From the NCBI RefSeq assembly GCF_000002865.3, contig NW_001865041.1, positions 578,421-642,420 of the forward strand: a stretch of DNA of 64,000 nucleotides, given 5' to 3'. Source of the stretch: Monosiga brevicollis MX1 (Eukaryota > Opisthokonta > Choanoflagellata > Craspedida > Salpingoecidae). Every line of letters begins with the position of its first letter. Positions within the stretch are counted from its first letter, which is position 1. Made by a program: the position numbers and the translations under genes. Positions 33,301 through 42,432 of this stretch are shown here, piece after piece. The notes under the pieces are model-generated. The model was not told the origin of the DNA and made no database searches. It saw only the letters and a list, made by a program, of their open reading frames with translations.

Positions 33301-34223
33301 GTGAAGAGCGTGCAAAAGTAAGAGTGCTGGAGAACGGCCGAGACTTCGCGACAAAAATAATAAACATAGTATGGGCCTTGGGGACACACGCGCGCAAAAT
33401 GGGTGGGTTCGCCGCAAAGGAAGCAAGCGCTCGCACGTTCGGCGAGCTCGCTGGGACTGGCAGGCGGCTGCCGTATCTCCTGAGAAGCGCTAGAGTCAGG
33501 CGTAGTCGCTGGCTCGCGGTCCTCTGTAGCAAAGTCAAGGCGTTGCGGTGTCAGACACGCGGCGAGTGGCGGGCGCTGTCGGGTGAGGCGGGCACAGGTG
33601 TCGGGGGAATACAGGATGGTTTGCGGTGCCCAATTGATGGGAGTGGCCGAGGGCGGGGGCGTGGCGGGTCGAGGCGGTGTCGCGTGTTTGGATAGACAGG
33701 CATCAAGGTGACGATGTAGCGCAGTCAAGTGCATGTGGACGCCGCAGGATGGACACGCTGGTAAGCGCCCGGGTCGCTCCTTGGAGCGCAGCATCTCAGC
33801 CACCGAGGCCCGTCGCCGGCGCAGCGGGGTCGTGGTTATTGTCGCTGCTGTCCCCGAGGACGGGGTGGGAATGTGCGTGAGCGATGTCGCTGCTTGGACT
33901 GGTGTGGGTCGTGGCAAGGATCCATGAGCCGATTGCGAGCTGGGTGCACTGCGGGATCGCTGAGGCGGGGGCTCAGAAACGCCTGGACCTCGCCGAGCCG
34001 CCTGCATCGCCGCGGGGCGCTTGGCGCGAGCACGAGCCATCGCCGTGCTCCCACCCAAGCCACCCGCCGACCCGGCATCATCACCACCATCTTCATCCTC
34101 ATCGACAATCAGAATGGGCTCTTGATCTCGCACCGTCAGCGGTGGTCCCCCCACACCACCATGCGGCTCCGCCCGACGCTGACCACGAGAGAGCTTGAGC
34201 CCGTGCGGGCGCTGTGCCATCAT
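30381..34223 (-). CDS. FAN1: FAN1-family structure-specific DNA repair nuclease
   Basis: Exon 1 (34223-33177) encodes about 349 residues. It has a hydrophobic-acidic PILIVDEDED stretch (residues 36-45), a UBZ4-type zinc finger (C157, C160, H172, C176 in CPSCGVHMHLTALHRHLDAC) and a second CCHC motif (C267, C270, H275, C280). Exon 2 starts after the acceptor near 33045 (IAEDVQPILARLVQAGAMID) and holds the SAP-like and TPR-like parts, with EKEHRYDEAG near 32240. Next come LLDRRGRWYDQLALHHHVH and DPFVRTGHKVG, then CEGRYLAMLFTLLLWDLLF. The VRR-NUC nuclease core is GGLPDLLLW near 30740 and FVEVKSPNDRLSDKQQIWL near 30540, matching human GGLPDLVVW and EVKGPNDRLSHKQMIWL and keeping the metal-binding Asp, Glu and Lys. 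FAN1 cuts 5' flaps at interstrand cross-links with FANCI-FANCD2. Some middle exon limits (30900-32230) are approximate. Confidence 0.9.
31074..31115. repeat. (AC)n(TG)n inverted simple repeat in a FAN1 intron
   Basis: A 25-base AC arm meets a 17-base TG arm at 31098/31099, making a perfect self-complementary palindrome able to form a hairpin or cruciform. Confidence 0.85.
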
Positions 34224-34788
34224 CGCACATGTCACGCTCCCTCTCAAAGAAGAAGAGAAAAAAAAAAAAAAACGGACGCAAACCGCTTTTGACGAGCAAC
34301 CCGAAAAAGATGACATTTTCCGCTCCAATAATGTCAGCATGTGTTTGTCAGACAAATGAGTTGCCGAGTTGTTGCTACCAACTGTTCCGGTACACGGTCA
34401 ACAGCGCTTTTGTCGTTGGTTGCTAACCTGCTTTGCTGGCTGTTTATGATGCGTTTATTGATGTTATCGACGTTTCTAAATGGTCCATCGTTATAGAGCC
34501 GTTGCAAACGCCATGATCTTTTGTCGCTGTTTTTGATGTTTTCGTCCCTCCCGCTTTTCCCTTGTTGGTGTGTTGCTGCGCCAAATTTTTCTTGTGTGCA
34601 AAAAGTTTCGAGTTGTGGTCGTCGTCTCGATTTCGGGAGGCGAGAGCGCGTGTTGCTGCTGGCGACGGGCCTGAACGACGACCGTCTAGCCCTTGACGTG
34701 GCAAACAACGTGGCCAACTTTTCAAGGATTGAGGGGAAGCTTTGATTCCTGGCGCGGACGCGAGCCTTAAGGCTGCAACCAGACCGTC
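34224..34788. promoter_or_regulatory. Head-to-head promoter region of FAN1 and IFT57
   Basis: 565 bases separate the two start codons. The region presumably carries both promoters and 5' leaders. I cannot assign specific factor sites, and no gene is visible inside. Confidence 0.45.
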
Positions 34789-37294
34789 ATGGGTGATACC
34801 GTCAGTCTCTCCGCCCTTTTACCGCTCACCTGAGCTTGGCACCTCCTCACCTCTCATGGTCAAACCAAGCGTCGGATTGGTCGCTCATGTCATCTACCCC
34901 TTGGACCCTGATCGATGCTTGCAGCCACGTAATCAAGAAGATGAGGCGCCCAACCCCTACGGCACCTTCATTTTGGCTGAGAACCTCACAGACAAGCTCA
35001 AGCTGCTTGATTATGACGAGCACTTCCTCAAAGCCCGCAAAGTTCCCCCCTTCCCTCGGTATGGTCCCGATGCGCCGATAGCATGGCCATAGCCTGCTTT
35101 CCCAATCCGGAACGTACTCCATCACATTGTTTCATGACTCCATTTGTACATCCGCTCTGGCTTGGCTTGGCTTGGCCCCTGGCACCCAGGCACTATTTTG
35201 CTGTGAGTGTCAATTCGAACGAGCAACTCTGGACTTTTGCTGCGCTCGTGTCCTGGCTGTTGGAGCTCTGCGGCCAAAACTATCCACAGCCAGACGTGGT
35301 GCGTATCGCCCACCATCACTGGCGCACCACAACCACCCAAAGTTGTTGATCAGCTTGAATGCTCGACCTCGTCGTTTTGGCGTGTCGGAGCAGCCTGTCC
35401 AACTCTTTGCGTGCGTGTCAGATGAGCTGTGTGCCCGGTTGCTCATAAACCCTCTGCCCTGTGCCTGCTGGTTGCACGCCCAGTATGATGACCCCAACGC
35501 GATCATCAGTGGCATCATGATTGAGTTGCGCAAGCAGGTTTGTTCTGTGGGCTTCGTCTAATCGTTTTTTGAGGTAGCATCATCTCATCAAAAGGTGGGT
35601 GTTGACTGGACCCGGGTTACCGCCAACAGGGCATGCCAACAGATTTTCAGCAGAGTCGGCTCAAGCCCGGGTATGGCCCAGAAATCTGCCAGATCCTTAA
35701 TAACCTTGCCCAGCAAGCACTCAAGGCCAAGCGTTGGCGCTGGGAAAAGTTCGTTCGATTTGCCATAACTTTGCTATTGACTGGTTCCAGCCTCTCTGCT
35801 GCAACTCAACTCAACCCGCTCTTCTCTTCTTTCGTTTCCCCTCTTCTCCCCTTGCCGAATGGGTTTGATTGTGCGGTATGAACCCGATCAGGCCCGTCCA
35901 TCGAGATGATGCCCTGCAGGACGCTGTGGAGGAAGTAACGGATATGGAAATGACGGCCGCGGCCGTGCAAGACGACGAAGAGATTGTACGTGCCACTGCC
36001 TTGGTCTTGCTCAGATGAACAAGGACCTTGCACGCGATGCTTACCTGCTAGGCGCCAACTGTTGATATCGCCGTCTTTCGTCGTGTTGGGTGACTTCGTG
36101 GGGCGATTAGGAGGAAGAGGACTTTGACATGGAGGAAGATTTCATTGATGTAAATGACGGACCCATGGTGCGTTGGCGCTCCTCGTGCACCTTGCTTCAC
36201 AAAAGTCTTCGTGTGTAGATGCCGATTTAGCGTGTGATTGATGGATTGCCTCACAAATGCTGATGACAGGCGGAGACCAAGGCGGCGGTGTTGGAATCCT
36301 CAACCACCTCTGCCGAGTGGAAGTTGGAGGTGGAGCGCGTCTTGCCACAGCTCAAGGTGCAGTTGCGCGCCGAAGCCAAGGATTGGCGCAATCATCTCCA
36401 GGAAATGGCCGATAATCGTACAGAGATTGAACAGGCTCTGACGGATACCAAGGTTTGAGGCCATGCACCACCACTGCTTGCTCGCGCGCAGCCCGGTGCC
36501 CTCGAGGCCCTCACCCATGCCATGGGTGTTTTCTGGCGACGGGCAGGCGCATTTGACCAAGCTGCAAGGGGACGTGTCCAAGGTGCTGGAGAAGATTGCG
36601 AGTCGTGAACGCTATGTCAACACGCAGCTTGACAGTCTCATCCACGAGTACCGCACAGCTCAGGATACGTTCTCCGCAACGTCCTCCAAGTACAAGGAGG
36701 CATCGGTGACGGTAACCGACCTATCACGACAGCTGGCCTCGGTGACTGAGGAACTGGACGCGGTTAAAACACAGGTACGATCTTGACTCGCTGGCACACG
36801 AGCTGATATAAACCCGAAACCGAGCGAAAAAATGTGGCAGGCAAAAAAACTGTCAGGGCGACTTTCCAGCATGACTAAGATGAGGTGGATGCTTGACATG
36901 AATGTGCAGATGGATGAGCGAGGTAACAGCATGACGGACACCAGTCCACTCCGCAACATCAAAACTGCGTTGAACAAGCTACGGAAGGAGATTAGCGAAA
37001 TGGACCTGCGCATCGGCGTGGTCAGTTTTACACCTGTCATGGGCGCTGGGCATGTTGTTTACGTGGCGTCGTGATGCTGAGCGGCCCGGGTGCTCACAAT
37101 GAGAACTTTGGCATTTGTCCGTACTTGCTTTCTTCCCCTTTCTCTTCTGGCGGCGGTTGGATTTGGGTCGGGCTGCTACCAATGTCTAGGTGCAACACAT
37201 CTTAATGTCAGCACAAACGCGCGACAAGGGCGAGCTGGTCAATACGATGAACGCGACGATCAAGGAAGATCACTTTGGCGACAAGTGGGATTGA
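34789..37294 (+). CDS. IFT57: Intraflagellar transport protein 57
   Basis: Exons spell NPYGTFILAENLTDKLKLLD, YDEHFLKARKVPPFPRHYFA, EQLWTFAALVSWLLELCG, YDDPNAIISGIMIELRKQ, TDFQQSRLKPGYGPEICQIL, then AEWKLEVERVLPQLKVQLR, KIASRERYVNTQLDSLIHEY and SMTDTSPLRNIKTALNKL. They end with HILMSAQTRDKGELVNTMNA and a TGA at 37292-37294. These follow human IFT57 throughout (FVVMEDLVEKLKLLRYEEEF, YDDPNATISNILSELR, AEWSLEVERVLPQLKV). The N-terminal part is the calponin-homology-like domain and the rest is coiled coil. IFT57 is a peripheral IFT-B subunit needed to build flagella, which fits a flagellated organism. I place the start at 34789 (MGDT spliced at 34801 to the exon at 34925); an unspliced start at 34742 is an alternative. 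Confidence 0.92.
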
Positions 37295-38068
37295 TTCCAG
37301 CGAGCCTTTGCAAGATCCCATGACCATGATCATGCTCGTGTTCATACTACCATTCTGGCAGTTGCGTCTGCCCGTTGTGCGATATTGGCAGCGGTGGCTC
37401 AACGTGTCCCGGGCCATGGCTTAGAGAATTTACATGTTAATGATTTACGCACGTTACTGCTGTGAACCGCTCTCTTTCACAACAGCGGATCGTAGTTTGT
37501 ACAGCACTGCACGGAGGGGGGCACGGCGTTTGAAGATGACACAGGAATACGAAGCAAGATTTAGAATTGTGCGGTCGGGCCGGGATGTGTGCAGAAGACA
37601 TAAGACACATGTAGACCCAGCGCCCGTCAGGCAATGGGATTGGTGACAGGGCGTGACTATGACTATCATATACTAACGAAAACTCGGATCGATACCAAAG
37701 GGAAGCAAAAACAGAAAAACTGCCACACAGTGGCGAAAGTCTCCTGATCCCATGCCGGGAAAATGGCGTTCATGTAAAAAAAAGAGGGGGGGGGGGGAAG
37801 CAACAGGTCCAGACAAGAAGAAAACTAAGTCTTTTTTAAAAAAAAAGGTGGGAGACACAAGATGCCTCGACCAGATCATCAGTTGAGATCAGCCAGGCTT
37901 TTAGTCAAGCGGGACCAGCAGGGGGTCACGTGACCCCTGTCTGTGTACGCACACGTAGTAGCGACAGGCTTGCGTGCCAGTCCCATGACTGGGGCGCACA
38001 GCGCCAGGAAAAATGATGTGGTTGGGTGAGAGAGAAAGAGGGAGAGGGGTCGTAAGTGCGCAGAGCAA
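37295..38068. other. Convergent spacer after IFT57
   Basis: About 770 bases with homopolymer G, A and T tracts near 37776-37850. No supported gene. Confidence 0.5.
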
Positions 38069-38827
38069 TCAAAGGTCCAAGGCCGGGAGGGCAGGCGCGT
38101 AATGTCGGGCCATGGTCAGGGCATAAATGGCAAGGAGGAGGAGGGCGGCCACAAGCACGAGAAGCAGAGCACTTTGGGCTAGCTCAAGGGTATGTTCCCG
38201 AACCCAGATACAGCGCGATTTGCTGTGTGCTTGACCTCCATCCCGAGGCTCGACGATGTAAGAGCCCAGCAGGCAGGCGGGGGCGGACCGGATGCTCTCG
38301 GAATCGGCGGGGGGCTTCTGCTGGTCGAGGCTGACTTGCAGTGATTGCATGGTGTCTGGATTGCGTACAACGACGCGCGGGATAGCGGGAAGGGGGGCAT
38401 CGTCGGGATCGACGGGCTTGGACGCGAGCATCTCCAGCGAGGCGGCAGCGCGCATGCGTTTGCCAGTGCTGCCTCCGCGATGGATTCCAAAAAGGGGCGC
38501 TTTGGCACTGGTGCTGGTGCTGGCGGTGCCGGTGTCGGTCAGGCTAGTTTCAAGGCGACCATTGAGCGAACCTGAGCGGAACCGAAGCGTTGGTAGAGAG
38601 GGGCTGTGGCGCTTCAGGAGCTTGAAGTGACGGTGTCTTCGACCCGTGTCCGGGCTGTGGCTCGGGGATGGACTGGTGTTCATGGTTTGATGGCTCGGGT
38701 CGAGCATCGAGCGGGGTGATGGAATCAATGCGTCGGCCAATGTGGAGAGCGCGTGAAGCCCTGGGCAGGCGACCAGGATGGAAGCCACAAACAACGAGCA
38801 GTAAAATGACAAAAATTTAATGAACAA
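38069..38827 (-). CDS. Single-exon protein with C-terminal membrane anchor
   Basis: Uninterrupted 252-residue minus-strand frame, family not recognised. It opens with a hydrophobic stretch (MFIKFLSFYCSLFVASILVA) that could be a signal peptide, but a later start at MLDPSHQTMNTSPSPSHS would leave a cytosolic protein. The middle is rich in Ser, Thr, Pro, Arg and His (HRHFKLLKRHSPSLPTLRFR). Near the end, ALLLVLVAALLLLAIYALTM forms a clear transmembrane helix followed by only about 12 residues, as in tail-anchored proteins or type I proteins with tiny tails. Which topology is right depends on the start. GC-rich, consistent coding bias in this frame supports it over the overlapping plus-strand frames. 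Confidence 0.5.
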   Translation of the reverse strand: MFIKFLSFYCSLFVASILVACPGLHALSTLADALIPSPRSMLDPSHQTMNTSPSPSHSPDTGRRHRHFKLLKRHSPSLPTLRFRSGSLNGRLETSLTDTGTASTSTSAKAPLFGIHRGGSTGKRMRAAASLEMLASKPVDPDDAPLPAIPRVVVRNPDTMQSLQVSLDQQKPPADSESIRSAPACLLGSYIVEPRDGGQAHSKSRCIWVREHTLELAQSALLLVLVAALLLLAIYALTMARHYAPALPALDL

Positions 38828-39164
38828 ACGCTCTCGTTTGGGCCGTCGAGTGTTTGAAGCCGATCAATGCCGTCGAGTGCTTCAAAAAGTAAGTGTGCAA
38901 GAGGAAAAGACCGAGCCAGTCCAGACAGGAGAGAGAGGGGGGGATGAGGTGAGAAAGAACAGGGCAACACCACATCCAAAGAAGGGAGGCGCCGAATAAC
39001 ACTGAGAGGTGAGAGGTTGGCAAGCAGAACGCAACGGAACATGACCAAAGGGAGCGACGCACAAAGGACTCTTGGATAGCACGAAAGAAAGAGAAAGGAT
39101 GGGCTCCGTGGGCTTTTTCTCTACACACACACACACACACACATGTACACATACACATACATGT

Positions 39165-39201
<37 letters not shown>

Positions 39202-40186
39202 AACATACATATGCTCGAGGGTTGCAGCAAGCTCGGGTCATGTGCCGAATGACCTTGTTGACCTGTGATCATGATTAAGATGGCTCTGGACGAGAGAGTG
39301 ATGGGTCGGCCGAGGGCACCGTGCGGCAGCCGTGCTTACGCACGTTCAGGGACGAGCAGGGCATGTCTCCCGCATCGGCCACTTGACTTGTTGACATTGA
39401 GGAATGTGGCCTGGCTCTTCTTAACGTTGCGCCACATCATCCGACTATGGATGTAGCGAGCGTGACGTTTTGACGCACTTTCAGGTCCATTTTAGGTAGG
39501 GTGTTTGGCTTTGGCTTGGTGGGCCCCTTGTGCTCGTTTGACCGACGACCGTCTGACCCGTCCTCTTTCTTCTCTTTGCTCCTGCCTGCCTTTCATGAGG
39601 AACTTACGGCCTCAATTGAGCAGCCGTGGCAGCGCGCCCAGAGTGGGGGGGTACAGCCTGTCCATGTGCTGGTGCGTGCAGTCATGTGCCAGCAGAGAAG
39701 CCGCCGATACATGCGTATATTGGCAGAATGCCACCCCAACCCCCAACATCGGATGATGATGATGAAGATGCTGACAATGGACCACACCATAAGGGGGCGG
39801 GGTGTCTGCAGCTGACAGCTGGTGGAAGATTGCGTCATCGAGTCCACAAAACCCGTGCCGCTTGTGATCTCACTGCTTTCGAGACTTTGTCAGACGGCTC
39901 GAACCTGGCCGGCGTCTAGAGCTCTAAGCGCTGACCCCCATGCTCAGGTTTCGCGGGCAAATTCAAATCAACCTTGTTTGAGATCGGACACACACACTTT
40001 CTCACGCTCACACACACGAAAATTATTAAAGAGTTGTTGGTGCATTCTCACAAGCTCTTCTTGGTGTGTGCGGGAACCTTGACCCTCGGATATTGACGCC
40101 GCCGCGTGTACTCGATTCCGGCTTTGACCGCACAGAATACGAAAGAGCCGTCCTCTTCTCCTCTTTTATTCTGTCGAGCAGCGGTC
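38828..40186. other. Spacer with CA repeats
   Basis: 1.36 kb between the tail-anchored gene (-) and the MTFR-like gene (+), which point apart. It contains a compound CA microsatellite and several short overlapping frames without family matches or consistent splice sites. I see no gene I can support. Confidence 0.45.
39123..39199. repeat. Compound (CA)n microsatellite
   Basis: Two CA runs separated by ATGTACACATACACATACATGT-type interruptions. It lies in a spacer. Confidence 0.9.
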
Positions 40187-41865
40187 ATGGCTGAGACGAC
40201 CGCCCCAGTCCAGTATCCCTGGCAAACCGCTCGCTCAGACATTGAGCAGTGCGAAGCCATTGAAACCCGTCGTGCCGAGCTGCAGGTTTTGCTGGCGGCA
40301 GAGGATAATGGCGGTTCGTACAGCCTGCCCCCCCATCCTCGCGACCACCCTCACTTGCCATACTCCATCCACCAAGTTGACAAACCCCTGAAATGCGCCC
40401 CCTCACCGAATCATGACCCCGACTCGGATCACGGCCTCCCCTGACCCTTAGATGCCACCTTGACCGCTCACATCCAAGAATGGAATACTCTGACCCAAGC
40501 ACGCTCTGTCCTCAATGCCAAGCTCCTCGAGCAGGTTCGCCTTGCAGACCCCGCCCAGCAGCGATGAGGCACCCCAAGAGATTGACCCAACTAACGCCCG
40601 CCATGCTCGTGCAGGAAAACCTTCGCCTCAAGCACGAAGCGGTTCTTGATCTTTTTCACATCTGCAACGATATTCTCAAAAGCCACGTATGACTTGACTG
40701 CTGCCCGCGCATGTGTCCCCACCCTGCCCCACTCACCGAGAACCTTCTTGGTCTAGGTTGAGTTTGACCAGACCGAAGCCGCCTTACTTCATTGCATTCG
40801 CGAGTCGCATCAAATGGCCAGCGCCTATTGCGTCAAGCATCAGCTGGACCAGTCACGCGGTTTGTCCCACTGCTCTGAATGGAAGAACCCCAGTCGCCTG
40901 CCCACCCGACGGAAACTCGACACGCTTTTAATTCCACGCCCACTCTGGCACGCTCCTCATAGAGCCATCTAGCACCAACCCGTCGTCAGAGAACTCCGCA
41001 GTCGCACCACCCGCAACCATACCCGCCCCGCCCCCTCCGCCGGCCATGTCAGCGCCCCCGCCACCGCCACCACCAGGCCCACCGCCGTCCTTTGCCGCCC
41101 CCGAGCCCACAGAGAAACGCCCCAAGCGCGAAACTGCACCTTCGCTTCCCACCACCAGTCAACTCCCCAAGCCATCGGCCGAGGGCTTCAAATCTCCGCT
41201 GGCTGTACGTTGAGCAAGCTGCCGCGCACTTCCTCGCTGCCAGGCCAAAGGGCGTGCTCTGCTTTCAAAGCTACCCGCTTATCATGTTCGTGCACCTGCC
41301 TCATTCATGCGGTGGCTGGTGCCCCCTCAGCTGCGCACACCTCTGAAGCCAGTCAACAATGCCTATCTGGCAGACGTGGCCAAGAGTGGCAAGAGCATCC
41401 TCCGCCGTACTGATTTTCCCCGCTCTCCTGTAAGACATTGAGCAACAAATCATGCGTCATCCCTCCACATTCAAGTTGCAGGCGTCGCTTTGCCGCAAAC
41501 ACTCAGAACCTGACCCAAGATGCGCCAAGCCGCTCACCCACAACGTTCTGTTTGCTTGCTGTGGACCACAGGGAGGCACCCCCTGCCGACAGCGTCGCCG
41601 CCTTTCCACGGCAGATGGGGCGGACCTGGTCCTGCTGGCCTTGCGCCGCAAGTTTGCCAATGTCAACGGCGATTCCCCTGGTGGTTCACCGCTGGCCAGC
41701 CCTCTGGCCAGTCCCTTTGCCACAACACCAAGCGCTCAGCCCAAGCGTGAGTATACCCCCCACATCAACTGCTCGCACCTTGCCCATCGAGTGCTTTTGC
41801 TGCTGTGGTCACCTCACCCAGGGTCCCCCGCCTGCGATGCAGTGGCATTGGCCAGTCCCTTGTAA
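40187..41865 (+). CDS. MTFR-like proline-rich, coiled-coil protein
   Basis: Several exons join in frame: 40187 onward (MAETTAPVQYPWQTARSDIE), DATLTAHIQEWNTLTQARSV, ENLRLKHEAVLDLFHICNDI, VEFDQTEAALLHCIRESHQM, a proline-rich exon (PAPPPPPAMSAPPPPPPPGP), LRTPLKPVNNAYLADVAKSG running into KSILRRT, then DLVLLALRRKFANVNGD and a stop at 41863-41865. The order polyproline, a short L-x-D-x-x-K-x-x-x-x-x-L-R-R-T helix, then D-x-x-x-L-x-x-A-L-R-R-K-F resembles the C-terminal half of animal mitochondrial fission regulators (MTFR1, MTFR1L, MTFR2). The first helix also looks like a WH2 actin-binding motif, so an actin regulator is the main alternative. The N-terminal half is coiled coil. Exon joins around 41430-41570 are uncertain. 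Confidence 0.55.
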
Positions 41866-42432
41866 TCCACTCCAGGACACAGATAGTTTGTATCAAGTTG
41901 TGCTTGTTTTGTCAAATTGTGCAAATGTGTGTCGCGAATGTTGAAGAATAAAACTTTGGCAACCCTCTTTGAGCATCGACGCTGATGCCACCAACCTACG
42001 CCACCTTCCCCGAGAAATGTACACCATCACACGTGTTTGAAACAAGTCCGAAGGATCCATTCACCTGCATATTTGCACATGCCACAAGAACCAAGAAGCA
42101 AACAAGGACCCGAACGGCTTCAACGCACGGTCCTCTCACCCCATGCTCTACTGATCGCCATCCTCAACTCACCTTCATGAGCTACTCACGACCCGGGCAC
42201 GGTGAAACCCACAGCGAGGTGAAATTTAAATTGTACAGTAACGTTACAAAACGATAAAAAAGATAAATCACATCACATTAAAATTCGGAAAAGTCCGCAA
42301 ACTCGTGTGTGTGCAGTTTTGGATCATCGCGCAGTGAGCTGGTGTCGCCTGGCTGACGCGCCCTGCTGATCCTGTTGGGTCCCCGCCACTGGTGCTGGTG
42401 ACAGCACATGAGTGTGTTGGGCACCACAAAAT
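41866..42432. other. Spacer between MTFR-like gene and NRDE2
   Basis: Contains a canonical AATAAA at 41947-41952, 82 bases after the upstream stop, then an AT-rich stretch near 42220-42300. No gene seen. Confidence 0.5.
41947..41952 (+). promoter_or_regulatory. Polyadenylation signal of the MTFR-like gene
   Basis: AATAAA in T/G-rich surroundings (TTTTGTC upstream), 82 bases after the stop codon. Confidence 0.55.

Noticed and set aside
33340-33450. CCHC zinc knuckle in FAN1 as a sign of a retroelement insertion
   Set aside because: The motif is in frame inside the FAN1 exon, with no reverse transcriptase, integrase or terminal repeats nearby.
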